NCBI GenBank assembly: GCA_903854235.1
Contig: CAINVV010000114.1
Location: forward strand, 1 to 35,461
DNA from: an uncultured Bacteroidia bacterium
Lineage (GTDB): Bacteria > Bacteroidota > Bacteroidia > Bacteroidales > Prolixibacteraceae
Length of the DNA: 35,461 bases
Reading direction: 5' to 3'
Below, piece after piece: positions 25,571 to 33,341 of the stretch; position 1 is the stretch's first letter, and each line of letters starts with the position of its first letter. The translations under genes and the position numbers were made by a program. The notes under the pieces are model-generated. The model searched no databases and was not told where the DNA came from. It saw nothing but the letters and a program-made list of their open reading frames with translations.

Positions 25571-26506
25571 ATGATTTACGAACAGAATGCATTTTTATCC
25601 GGTCTGATCAAGGATCCGGAATTATCTTATAAAATCATTGATTCGCTCCCATTCCCCATCAACTACCGTGATTCGGAGGGATTTTACATCACTTGCAACA
25701 AAGCATTCGAACGATTGCTGGGGAAAAGCAGGGAGGAGCTGATTGGAAAATCCTATCTGGAATCCCAGTCGGCAGATGTGGATGAAATGATTGAGATGCG
25801 GGACAAGGAGTTGTTTGAATCGCAGACAGACATTGTATATGAGCACCAATTCAAGGCGGTAGATGGCAGCATTCACGAAATGCTGGTTTATAAATCTGCT
25901 ATCCGGAACAATGCCGGTGAGTTTGAAGGAATTCTCTCCTCCCTTTACGACGTTTCGGATAGGCGCAAGGCAGAAATTAAGGCGGACAAGGCAAAGGAAG
26001 CCTCCGTCATTGCCTCTGCCATGCTGCAGAAGATCAGGGCAGGCATCGTGATTGTTGACCACCACATGAAGGTGATTGACTGCAACGAAACCTTCGCCCG
26101 ATTGATGGGGGAGGAGGCAGAAGAGCTTTACGAGGCGATCCCTGGTTTGCCTGGAGCGGATGTGAAGGAACTGGTGCCTGAAATTGTCGGAAAGATGTTT
26201 GCCGGTCTCCTGCACACGGGGGAAGAGATGCTGGAACGCGACCTGACCTATAAAAACAAGCTGCTTCACATCTCCATCGTCACCATTTACAAGAACAGGG
26301 TGGTGGGTGCCATCATTCGAAACCTCTCTTCTCCAAAACTGGTCAGGGAAGAGATCATCAGCCGGGCCATGAAGGTCACCAAACAGAACATCGAAATGGT
26401 GCAACAAGTGGCTACCCTGCTGGCAGAAAATGCTGCCCAGACGGAAGATATGTTAAATTCTATCGTAGCGGCTTACAAATACGGGGAAGACAAAAAGGAT
26501 GAGTGA
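25571..26506 (+). CDS. Double-PAS sensor protein of the hydrogenase locus
   Basis: A 311-aa soluble protein with two PAS domains and no output kinase. The first PAS domain is at about 14-133 (INYRDSEGFYITCNKAFERLLGKS, a typical PAS core, here split by composition). The second is at about 145-265 (IVIVDHHMKVIDCNETFARLMG). A helical tail of about 45 aa follows. It overlaps the phosphatase gene by 8 nt, so the two are coupled and probably interact. In HydS proteins of other phyla, the PAS domain is fused to the hydrogenase; here it is a separate protein on the opposite strand. It may read the redox state of HydS or bind a cofactor; Cys residues occur in both PAS cores. Confidence 0.88.
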   Translation: MIYEQNAFLSGLIKDPELSYKIIDSLPFPINYRDSEGFYITCNKAFERLLGKSREELIGKSYLESQSADVDEMIEMRDKELFESQTDIVYEHQFKAVDGSIHEMLVYKSAIRNNAGEFEGILSSLYDVSDRRKAEIKADKAKEASVIASAMLQKIRAGIVIVDHHMKVIDCNETFARLMGEEAEELYEAIPGLPGADVKELVPEIVGKMFAGLLHTGEEMLERDLTYKNKLLHISIVTIYKNRVVGAIIRNLSSPKLVREEIISRAMKVTKQNIEMVQQVATLLAENAAQTEDMLNSIVAAYKYGEDKKDE

Positions 26507-27683
26507 ATTTCACATTGAGATAGATTTTGCCCAGAAGCATCCTTCAGGGCAAATTGTATGTGGAGATGTATTCATTTCCAAACTGATCAAGGAGGATGGG
26601 CGAACCATTCTGGTATTGTCGGATGGGGTTGGACACGGCGTGCGGGCAAACGTTCTGGCAACCATGACAGCTACGATGGCACTGAACTATACCGCACTAT
26701 ACAAGCGACCAGAGGCTGCGGCGCGGATCATCATGGATGCCTTGCCACACAACAGCGAAGGGGTAAAGACCTATGCGACCTTTACGATCATCGAATTGGA
26801 GAGTGATGGGATGGTCCGGATCGTGAACTACGACAATCCCAAGAGTGTTATCACCAGGAATGGAGAACCCTATACCCCCACCACTGAGTACCTGCTGGAT
26901 ATCAAAGGAGCCGAAAATGTGGGTAAAGTGTTGCGATGTCGCGAATTTCGCGCAATGAAAGAGGATCGGATCATTTTCATGAGCGACGGGATTACCCAAT
27001 CCGGAATGGGAAACGAAAAGATGCGGATGGGATGGGGACAAGAAAGTGTAGAGAACTTTGTTGTCCAGCAATTAGCCAGAAGCAGCGATGTGTCTGCGCG
27101 TAGATTGAGTAAAAAAGTTTTGAACAAGGCCATTCAAAATGACAAGTTTGAGCTGCAGGATGATGCCAGCTGCGGCGTCATCTATTTCAGGGATCCGAGA
27201 GAGATGCTGCTGGTGACGGGTCCACCCTTTTTCAAGGCAAAAGACAAGGATTTCTCCCAACGCATCCAAAATTACAGCGGGATAAAAATAGTTTGTGGAG
27301 GTACTACCGCAGAGATCATTGCCAGGGAATTGAACCTCGAAATAGAAACCGAGATCTCCCTGAGCAATCCCTATGCCATACCCAAGTATGCCATGAAAGA
27401 TTTTCACCTGGTGACCGAGGGAATTCTCACGATCGGAAAAATTGAAGAGTTGCTTGAAAGTTACGACGACGAACAAACGTACGGAGATTCTCCCGCGGAA
27501 GAGATTGTCAAGCAGCTGATGCAGCACGACCGTATTCTGGTTTTTGTGGGTACCCGCATCAACTGGGCGCACCACGATCCGGATCAGCCCATCGAGATGG
27601 AGATCCGCAAGTTCGTTGTCAAGAGAATCGTGAAGTTACTTGAAGAGAAGTTCTTCAAAGAGGTGGTCATCAATTTTTATTAG
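26499..27683 (+). CDS. SpoIIE-family (PP2C-type) serine phosphatase
   Basis: A 394-aa protein. Residues 1-230 form a SpoIIE/PP2C phosphatase domain with the metal-binding aspartates in place: GDVF (Asp23), LSDGVGHG (Asp42), MSDGITQSG (Asp163) and QDDASC (Asp221/222). The remaining 165 aa or so form a second domain I do not recognise, beginning REMLLVTGPPFFKAKD and ending EEKFFKEVVINFY. It overlaps the PAS gene by 8 nt. In partner-switch systems, this enzyme dephosphorylates a STAS protein that was phosphorylated by an RsbW-type kinase; both enzymes are encoded in this locus. The stop codon directly adjoins the palindromic repeat. Confidence 0.9.
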   Translation: MSEFHIEIDFAQKHPSGQIVCGDVFISKLIKEDGRTILVLSDGVGHGVRANVLATMTATMALNYTALYKRPEAAARIIMDALPHNSEGVKTYATFTIIELESDGMVRIVNYDNPKSVITRNGEPYTPTTEYLLDIKGAENVGKVLRCREFRAMKEDRIIFMSDGITQSGMGNEKMRMGWGQESVENFVVQQLARSSDVSARRLSKKVLNKAIQNDKFELQDDASCGVIYFRDPREMLLVTGPPFFKAKDKDFSQRIQNYSGIKIVCGGTTAEIIARELNLEIETEISLSNPYAIPKYAMKDFHLVTEGILTIGKIEELLESYDDEQTYGDSPAEEIVKQLMQHDRILVFVGTRINWAHHDPDQPIEMEIRKFVVKRIVKLLEEKFFKEVVINFY

Positions 27684-27742
27684 TGACTAAAGTGAACTAA
27701 AGTGCCTAAAGTTAGGGACTCCCAAACTTTAGGCACTTTTTT
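27683..27742 (+). terminator. Palindromic repeat unit after the phosphatase (copy 2), two-way terminator
   Basis: AAAGTGCCTAAAGTT (27699-27713) pairs perfectly with AACTTTAGGCACTTT (27725-27739), followed by TTT. The preceding GTGACTAAAGTGAACTAA is shared with the element at 16543-16764. It separates the convergent phosphatase and pfkA genes and can act in both directions. Confidence 0.85.
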
Positions 27743-27767
27743 AGTTACTCGAAATACTCGAAGTCCT

Positions 27768-28790
27768 TTAGGAAGAGAGAATGTGTATCGTGTCCAACAG
27801 TTTGGTGTTCACCTCTTTGTCGTATTTGATGGCCCTGCTGAAGGGGGTTAATTCGATCGAGTCATTGGCGATTCCCACCATCACACTCTGCTGGTCGTCG
27901 AGCAGTGCTTCTACGGAGGCAACTCCCAGCCGGCTGGCCAGGATCCTGTCGTAAGCTGTAGGTGAACCACCCCGCTGGATGTGGCCCAAAACCGTCACCC
28001 TGACATCGTATTGCGGGAAATTTTCCTCCACCAGTTTGGCGATCTGGAAGGCTCCTCCTGCTTTTTCTCCTTCCGCCACCAAAACGATGGAGGAGTTCTT
28101 GCTTTTCCGGTAACCCGATTTGATGTATTTTTCAAGCGTAGTGATGTCTGTATCCGTTTCGGGAATCATCACTGCCTCGGCACCGGAAGCAATGCCTCCG
28201 TTGAGTGCCAGAAAACCTGCGTCACGACCCATCACCTCGATGAAGAAAAGCCGTTCGTGGGCGGTGGCCGTGTCCCTGATCTTGTCGACCGCCTCGATAA
28301 TTGTGTTAAGGGCGGTGTCGTATCCTATCGTGAAGTCGGTGCCAAAAAGATCGTTGTCGATGGTGCCAGGTACCCCGACGATGGGGATGCCAAATTCCTG
28401 GGCAAAAATGCGGGCTCCGGTAAAGGTGCCATCCCCTCCGATGACTACCAGTGCATCAATGCCCTCTTCCTTCAGGTGTTTGTAGGCCGTTTCGCGGCCC
28501 TCGCGGGAAAGAAACTCCTTGCAGCGAGCGGATTTAAGAATAGTTCCCCCTAACTGGATGATGTTGCTTACATCTCCGGAAGCCAGGTTCCTGAAATTTT
28601 TTTCAATCAAACCTTTGTAGCCCTGATAGATTCCCACCACTTCCCGGCGGTAGAAAATGGCGGTCCTGACAACTGCCCTCACTGCAGCATTCATCCCCGG
28701 AGCATCTCCACCCGAGGTGAGTACGCCAATCTTTCTAATCGGATTGTCCGAATAATCTTCAGGCAGCGGTGATCTGTATTCTTTGGCCAT
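27768..28790 (-). CDS. pfkA: ATP-dependent 6-phosphofructokinase
   Basis: This 340-aa enzyme phosphorylates fructose 6-phosphate in glycolysis. Motifs: [17 protein letters not shown] (22-38), GGDGTFTGA (118-126), [12 protein letters not shown] (141-152, catalytic Asp145) and [11 protein letters not shown]. The Gly at position 121 and the Gly in PGTIDND (residue 142) are those of ATP-dependent enzymes; pyrophosphate-dependent enzymes have Asp and Lys at these places. The first 20 residues extend the usual start, as in other Bacteroidota. It has its own promoter-like box and is the last gene of the porQ-cmk-ispH-pfkA block, 63 nt after ispH. Confidence 0.97.
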   Translation of the reverse strand: MAKEYRSPLPEDYSDNPIRKIGVLTSGGDAPGMNAAVRAVVRTAIFYRREVVGIYQGYKGLIEKNFRNLASGDVSNIIQLGGTILKSARCKEFLSREGRETAYKHLKEEGIDALVVIGGDGTFTGARIFAQEFGIPIVGVPGTIDNDLFGTDFTIGYDTALNTIIEAVDKIRDTATAHERLFFIEVMGRDAGFLALNGGIASGAEAVMIPETDTDITTLEKYIKSGYRKSKNSSIVLVAEGEKAGGAFQIAKLVEENFPQYDVRVTVLGHIQRGGSPTAYDRILASRLGVASVEALLDDQQSVMVGIANDSIELTPFSRAIKYDKEVNTKLLDTIHILSS

Positions 28791-28803
28791 GGCTTTTTTT
28801 TTG

Positions 28804-28811
28804 CAAAATTA
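28804..28811 (-). promoter_or_regulatory. Putative -7 box of pfkA
   Basis: TAATTTTG on the minus strand perfectly matches TAnnTTTG, 13 nt before the pfkA ATG in the 63-nt gap after ispH. It implies a very short leader. Confidence 0.4.
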
Positions 28812-28853
28812 GAAATGTAATCGGGTGTAAATCACTTTTAAAGTTAAGTTTCT

Positions 28854-29726
28854 TTAAACAATGTGGTTGGCTTCCATCTGCATCAAGCGGGCTGCCACCT
28901 CTTCAAGGAGCTGTTTGGGGGTGGACGTGGCACCACAAATTCCCACAGAATCAATGTTTTTGAACCATTGTGCTTCGATCTCATTCAGGTCTGAGATGAA
29001 TTTTGTATTTGGATTGACGGTCGAACAGATGTCGAACAACATCTTCCCATTGGAACTTTTCTTGCCACTGACGAACAGTACCAGATCGAATCTGACCGCA
29101 AACTTCTTGATACCGGGAATGCGGTTGGCTACCTGCCTGCAGATGGTGTCGTGTATTTTAACGGGAACCGTGGAGGATCTGTTTATTAATTCTTCCGTTA
29201 GGAGATGAAGACCTTCGAGTCCCTTGGTCGTTTGCGAATAGAGCACAATAGGACGGGTGTAATCCAACTGGGCAAGATCTTCAATCCCTTCCACCACGCG
29301 GGCATCCCCATTGGTCTGGCCTACCAGTCCGTTGACCTCAGCGTGTCCTTTTTTGCCATAAATGACCAGTTGCGTGTTGTCTTTGAGGCCGCTTTCGTAG
29401 CTTTTCAAGATTCTTTTCTGCAGTTTCAACACCACCGGACAGGTAGCATCTATCAGTTCGATGTGATGTTCCTGCGCATACTTGTATATTTCAGGAGGTT
29501 CGCCGTGTGCCCGCAAAAGGACTGTCGTATGGCTCATGGTGAAGAACTGATCGTGGGAGATGGTCGTCAACCCCTTTTTGCTCAATCGCTCCACTTCGGA
29601 ATTGTTGTGCACGATATCGCCCAGACAAAACAGCTTTTCATCCTGCTCGAGCCTTTCTTCGGCCCGCCGGATTGCCTCCACCACACCGAAACAAAATCCG
29701 GAACCTTTGTCTATCTCAATTTTCAT
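28854..29726 (-). CDS. ispH: 4-hydroxy-3-methylbut-2-enyl diphosphate reductase
   Basis: This 290-aa [4Fe-4S] enzyme carries out the last step of the non-mevalonate (MEP) isoprenoid pathway. The three cluster cysteines are Cys12 (GFCFGV), Cys96 (DATCPV) and Cys196 (DTICRQVANR). Substrate-binding histidines are His40 (IVHN), His74 (RAHGEPP) and His128 (KKGHAEVNG), with Glu130. I start it at the ATG at 29726, which begins MKIEIDKGSGFC and matches family N-termini; a GTG at 29765 is in frame but adds 13 residues not seen in homologues. It follows cmk by 40 nt. Confidence 0.97.
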   Translation of the reverse strand: MKIEIDKGSGFCFGVVEAIRRAEERLEQDEKLFCLGDIVHNNSEVERLSKKGLTTISHDQFFTMSHTTVLLRAHGEPPEIYKYAQEHHIELIDATCPVVLKLQKRILKSYESGLKDNTQLVIYGKKGHAEVNGLVGQTNGDARVVEGIEDLAQLDYTRPIVLYSQTTKGLEGLHLLTEELINRSSTVPVKIHDTICRQVANRIPGIKKFAVRFDLVLFVSGKKSSNGKMLFDICSTVNPNTKFISDLNEIEAQWFKNIDSVGICGATSTPKQLLEEVAARLMQMEANHIV

Positions 29727-29766
29727 CTGAACATATACTGGTTTACTTGTGCCAAAATGGTCCACC

Positions 29767-30480
29767 TCAGGGACAACTATTTTTTACTTTTTCTTCCACC
29801 TTTTCGAGAATCCAACTGAATTGTTCTTCCCTGGTCAAATGGCTGTTGTCGAGAAGAATGGCATCTTCTGCCCTGCGGAGTGGGCTCTCTTCGCGGTTTT
29901 CGTCGAACCGGTCGCGGGCGGTAATGTTGGAAAGAATCTCCTCAAAATCTACTGCTTCATTCTTTGCCACCATCTCGTCATACCTGCGCTGGGCCCGTAT
30001 CCGGGGATCCGCAGTCATAAATATCTTGAGCTCTGCTTTTGGAAAGACGACTGTACCAATGTCGCGTCCGTCCATCACAATTCCTTTCGATTTTCCCATC
30101 TCCTGCTGCTGCGCTACCAAAAACCGCCGGACGACGCCTATCGCAGCCACCTGACTCACATTTTGGGCGACTTCCAACTGGCGAATCTCTAGTTCAACGT
30201 TTTCGCCGTTCAGGCAGATGTCGTTGTGAAGGGTGGCAGGATTGAAGATGAAATTGATGCGGATCTGATCAAGGTGTTCCTGCAGGCCAGCCAGATCGAC
30301 GATGCCGTTTGTCACTCTTCCTGCTCTCAGGCAGTCGAGCGTGATGGCGCGGTACATGGCCCCGGAATCGATAAAAATGTAGCCAAGCTGCTTAGCAATC
30401 TCCTTGGCAACGGTACTTTTACCGCACGAGGAGTATCCGTCGATGGCTATGATGATCTTTTTTTTGCCCAATTCTGTCAT
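29767..30480 (-). CDS. cmk: Cytidylate kinase
   Basis: This 237-aa enzyme phosphorylates CMP and dCMP with ATP. Motifs: the P-loop GYSSCGKST (15-23), FIDSGAMYRAIT, VMDGRDIGTVVFP and ADPRIRAQRR, followed by DRFDENREESPLRRAEDA. The length is normal for the family. Neighbours are porQ upstream (95 nt) and ispH downstream. A perfect -7 box lies in the gap after porQ, so it can be expressed alone. Confidence 0.97.
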   Translation of the reverse strand: MTELGKKKIIIAIDGYSSCGKSTVAKEIAKQLGYIFIDSGAMYRAITLDCLRAGRVTNGIVDLAGLQEHLDQIRINFIFNPATLHNDICLNGENVELEIRQLEVAQNVSQVAAIGVVRRFLVAQQQEMGKSKGIVMDGRDIGTVVFPKAELKIFMTADPRIRAQRRYDEMVAKNEAVDFEEILSNITARDRFDENREESPLRRAEDAILLDNSHLTREEQFSWILEKVEEKVKNSCP

Positions 30481-30496
30481 GCTAGGTTCTTTGTTG

Positions 30497-30504
30497 CAAA
30501 GATA
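30497..30504 (-). promoter_or_regulatory. Putative -7 box of cmk
   Basis: TATCTTTG on the minus strand perfectly matches TAnnTTTG, 16 nt before the cmk ATG. The -33 element is not clear. Confidence 0.45.
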
Positions 30505-30575
30505 ATCATTCGTTTCAATTCGTTTGGCAGGGGAGTTAACAGACTACCTTTTCAATTATTATTTGCTACTAGCAA

Positions 30576-31619
30576 TTAATTAATGGATTTTCTCACAAGG
30601 CGAGACAAATCCAGGGTAAACGAGAAATTATGTACCAGACCACTTTGGGCGTATCCCGACAGGGCATAATTTAAGCGGATGGCTGTCAGCCTGATTCCCA
30701 CTCCTGCTGTGAAACCAGTCATCCCAGACTGGTCTGGAATGGCAAGATCGGCATACCGCCTGTAATTGTAGCCTGCTCGGAGGGTGAGGATTTGTTCGGG
30801 GAAGAGTTCGGCCCCAAGGGAGAGGTGTCTCATCACACTGGGTAACAGTGATTTGCCTGGTTCCGTGTTTGAAATGCCATTTGGATCGGTGGTGGTCACT
30901 GAACCGTTCCAGCGGTTCAGGTCGTAGGCTGTGATGCTCAGGCGGAGTGGGGCGTGTTGTAACTGGTGGGTACAACCAACTTGGAGCGACCAGTCGAGGT
31001 TTTCGTGCGGTCCTCCGTCGTAATAGGTCGAAAACTGGGCTCCCAATTGTCTGAGACAGATCGCCACCGTGGTCAGCTGATCGGAAGCGTGGTGGGTCAA
31101 TCCAACATCCACCGCCAGACCAAAGGATTTGTAATTCTCCAAATGGGAATAGATGGGTTTCAGGGAGATCCCTGCCGTGAAAAGTGTTCCGAAGGTTTTG
31201 GCATAAGTCATGTTCAAAGCATATTCCGAAGCGCTGAAACTCCCCGTGATCACTCCTGTTTCGTCGGCGGCCACAAATTGTCCGTAATCGACGAACTGGA
31301 TGCCGATGGCTGCCATCCCATATTTGCCCAGATCCCTTGCATAAGCGCCGTACCCAAAACCGATTCCGGCGAGATAACGGGCATAGTTGACGGAAAGGAG
31401 ATGGTTCATTCCGGGAGTGAGGAGTGCCGGGTTCTGGAGTAGCAATTCCGGATCGGGATCGGGCAGGGCCACCTGGATTCCCCCGAGGGCAGCCGCCTTC
31501 GCAGAATTGGTGAGTTGAAGAAAACTGTAAACCCCTTCACCACCCGTCTGACCATTGAGTTCATTCAGTAAAGTTAGCAGCAAAAGTCCAGTGAGCAGGT
31601 TTCGGATCATCGGGTTCAT
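30576..31619 (-). CDS. porQ: Type IX secretion system-associated outer membrane protein PorQ
   Basis: This 347-aa protein has a signal peptide (MNPMIRNLLTGLLLLTLLNE, cleaved near LNG-QTGG) and then the PorQ start GVYSFLQLTNSAKAAALGG, followed by LLLQNPALLTPGMN and repeated amphipathic beta strands of a PorV/FadL-like barrel. PorQ is part of the T9SS attachment complex that anchors secreted proteins to lipopolysaccharide. The ATG at 31619 was chosen over a TTG four codons upstream. The neighbour cmk is a frequent companion in Bacteroidota. Its presence implies that this organism exports proteins with T9SS C-terminal signals; none of the window's proteins clearly carries one. Confidence 0.9.
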   Translation of the reverse strand: MNPMIRNLLTGLLLLTLLNELNGQTGGEGVYSFLQLTNSAKAAALGGIQVALPDPDPELLLQNPALLTPGMNHLLSVNYARYLAGIGFGYGAYARDLGKYGMAAIGIQFVDYGQFVAADETGVITGSFSASEYALNMTYAKTFGTLFTAGISLKPIYSHLENYKSFGLAVDVGLTHHASDQLTTVAICLRQLGAQFSTYYDGGPHENLDWSLQVGCTHQLQHAPLRLSITAYDLNRWNGSVTTTDPNGISNTEPGKSLLPSVMRHLSLGAELFPEQILTLRAGYNYRRYADLAIPDQSGMTGFTAGVGIRLTAIRLNYALSGYAQSGLVHNFSFTLDLSRLVRKSIN

Positions 31620-31672
31620 TCTGTAAAGCAATATTAGGAAAAATCGGAGGTTAGTTTACAGTTGCGCAGAGC

Positions 31673-32170
31673 TCAGGATAGTTTTTCTTTTAGCTGGTCA
31701 ACAACGGTGTAGACGATGGGACAGATTTCGCAATTTTTCAGGGTCGGGTTGAGGAGCTGACCAAATCGCCTCCGGTCGGTATGGGGATATTCGCGGCAGG
31801 CTTTTGGCCGAGAATCGTACACGGAGCAATAATTATCGCCCATCAGAAAAGGACAGGGAGCGTGGTTAAAGACATAGTCGTGCTCATCGTCGAGGTACAT
31901 GTATTTTTCGATGACTTGTGAAGGCTTTAGCCGAAGTGGTTTGGAGAGCCGCTCCACATCCTTGTCTGTAATCATCGGACTGATGCTGCTGCAGCAATTG
32001 GCACAGGTCAGACAATCGAAGTTAGCAAATGCCTCATCGTGCAATTCATGGACCAGTTCGTCGAGATTGGCAGGAAGCTTCTTCTTCAGTTTTTTGAAAA
32101 ATCGCTCGTTCTCCTCCCGGGCATCCCTAGCCAGTTTCTGCACATTGTCTTTGTTAACCGCTATCTTCAT
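31673..32170 (-). CDS. YkgJ-family cysteine-cluster protein
   Basis: A 165-aa soluble protein of the CxxCxxCC (YkgJ) type with a dense cysteine pattern: Cys53, 56, 59 and 60 (CLTCANCC), Cys106, 115 and 125 (CPFL, YCSVYDSRPKAC) and Cys147 and 150 (CEIC). The family is assumed to bind zinc or an Fe-S cluster; some members act in flagellar lysine methylation, but the role here is unknown. A helical, charged N-terminus (1-40) precedes the cysteine region. The ATG at 32170 (MKIAVNKDN) was preferred over an in-frame start at 32221, whose extra 17 residues look like non-coding translation. Confidence 0.87.
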   Translation of the reverse strand: MKIAVNKDNVQKLARDAREENERFFKKLKKKLPANLDELVHELHDEAFANFDCLTCANCCSSISPMITDKDVERLSKPLRLKPSQVIEKYMYLDDEHDYVFNHAPCPFLMGDNYCSVYDSRPKACREYPHTDRRRFGQLLNPTLKNCEICPIVYTVVDQLKEKLS

Positions 32171-32287
32171 ATTCCAAATAATTGAAAAAACAGACCTTGA
32201 AGGAAGCCCGACTCGTCCCATCTTCCTGCACTCACATCCTCCTGCACCAACACCATCTTATCTTCCTCCACATCCCGATCCCCACGC

Positions 32288-32345
32288 CTAACTCTCAACT
32301 CTCTGTTCTCAACTCTTCACTCTTAGTTCTTCACTCTTAGTTCTT
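32288..32345 (+). repeat. Short tandem repeats TTCACTCTTAGTTC
   Basis: A 15-nt unit, CACTCTTAGTTCTT, is repeated twice in tandem (about 32317-32345), after two related CTCAACTCT units. It lies between the EamA gene end and the YkgJ gene start. It is non-coding and similar in style to simple repeats at 6117 and 21470. Confidence 0.6.
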
Positions 32346-33274
32346 CATCTCCCCGCATCCTGTTGAATGGCTACGATGCGTTCGGCTGATTTTTTCAGTT
32401 TAACCTGAGCAAGCAACAGCCCTGCTATCACCACGATGATTCCTGCAAATTTTTGCAGGGAAAGTGGTTCATCCAGGATGTACCAGGCGAAGATGGCTGT
32501 AAATACCGGAATGATGTTGATGAAAATATTGACGCTGTTGATGCCGAGTCGTTTGACACTGTGTGCATAAAAAATAAAGGCGATGCAGGATGCGAAGACG
32601 GAAAGTTTGAGGATACCGGAAAAAGCAGTGACATTGAAAGGGATGGTTGTAAAATCCCGAAATTCAAAGATCAGCCAGAATGGGAGAAAATAGATGATAC
32701 CCAACAGATTCTGGTAGGTGATGATCGAAGTGGGATTGTACTTTACGGCCAGCTTTTTCAATACTACGATGTAACCAATGGCTGACAATACGGCGAGAAA
32801 TTCGAGGGCTATGCCCAGTGGTGAGGCCGTCAGATTGAATTTTGAATCGAAAACCACGATGGAGACGCCGAGGAAGGAGAGAAGAATTCCGAGAAAGGTT
32901 CTTAGAGATATCTTTTCGCCGTGAAACCTGGCCGCAGCCAAAGGCGAAAAGAGTGGTATGGTGGCTACTATAATGGCTCCCACAGTACTGGAGACAAATT
33001 TCAATCCGAAACTCTCCCCCATAAAATAGAGAAAGGGCTCAAAGAAGGCGAGCAGAAGGAAGGTTGTCAGATCCTTCCGCGCGATCCTGACAAGTTTTCC
33101 TGTCAGAAGGGCAAAAAGCAACAGCAGCACCGTAGCGATGAGCAGTCGGAAAAAGACAGTAGTCAAAGGCCCGTAAACCAGGTATACCTCCTTCACCCAG
33201 ACAAAGGAAAAAGCCCAAAAGATCATTGCCATGATCAGCGAAAGATAGACCCACCATTTTTTTTCCTGCACCAT
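32345..33274 (-). CDS. EamA-family (DMT) permease
   Basis: A 309-aa membrane protein with ten hydrophobic helices arranged as two EamA repeats (about 8-145 and 155-295). Typical features are AMIFWAFSFVWVKEV in helix 1, FLLLAFFEPFLYFMGESFGLKF, and the second-repeat helix end GGIIVVIAGLLLAQ-like segment near the C-terminus. Members export amino acids, nucleotides or other metabolites; the substrate cannot be told here. It is separated by 67 nt from the upstream GH20 gene and ends 175 nt before the YkgJ gene. Confidence 0.92.
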   Translation of the reverse strand: MVQEKKWWVYLSLIMAMIFWAFSFVWVKEVYLVYGPLTTVFFRLLIATVLLLLFALLTGKLVRIARKDLTTFLLLAFFEPFLYFMGESFGLKFVSSTVGAIIVATIPLFSPLAAARFHGEKISLRTFLGILLSFLGVSIVVFDSKFNLTASPLGIALEFLAVLSAIGYIVVLKKLAVKYNPTSIITYQNLLGIIYFLPFWLIFEFRDFTTIPFNVTAFSGILKLSVFASCIAFIFYAHSVKRLGINSVNIFINIIPVFTAIFAWYILDEPLSLQKFAGIIVVIAGLLLAQVKLKKSAERIVAIQQDAGR

Positions 33275-33341
33275 GAAGTTGCTTGAATTCTATTTTATGT
33301 TTTCATTTTCCGAAGCGGGCATTGCACCGTTTTTCTCCCTG

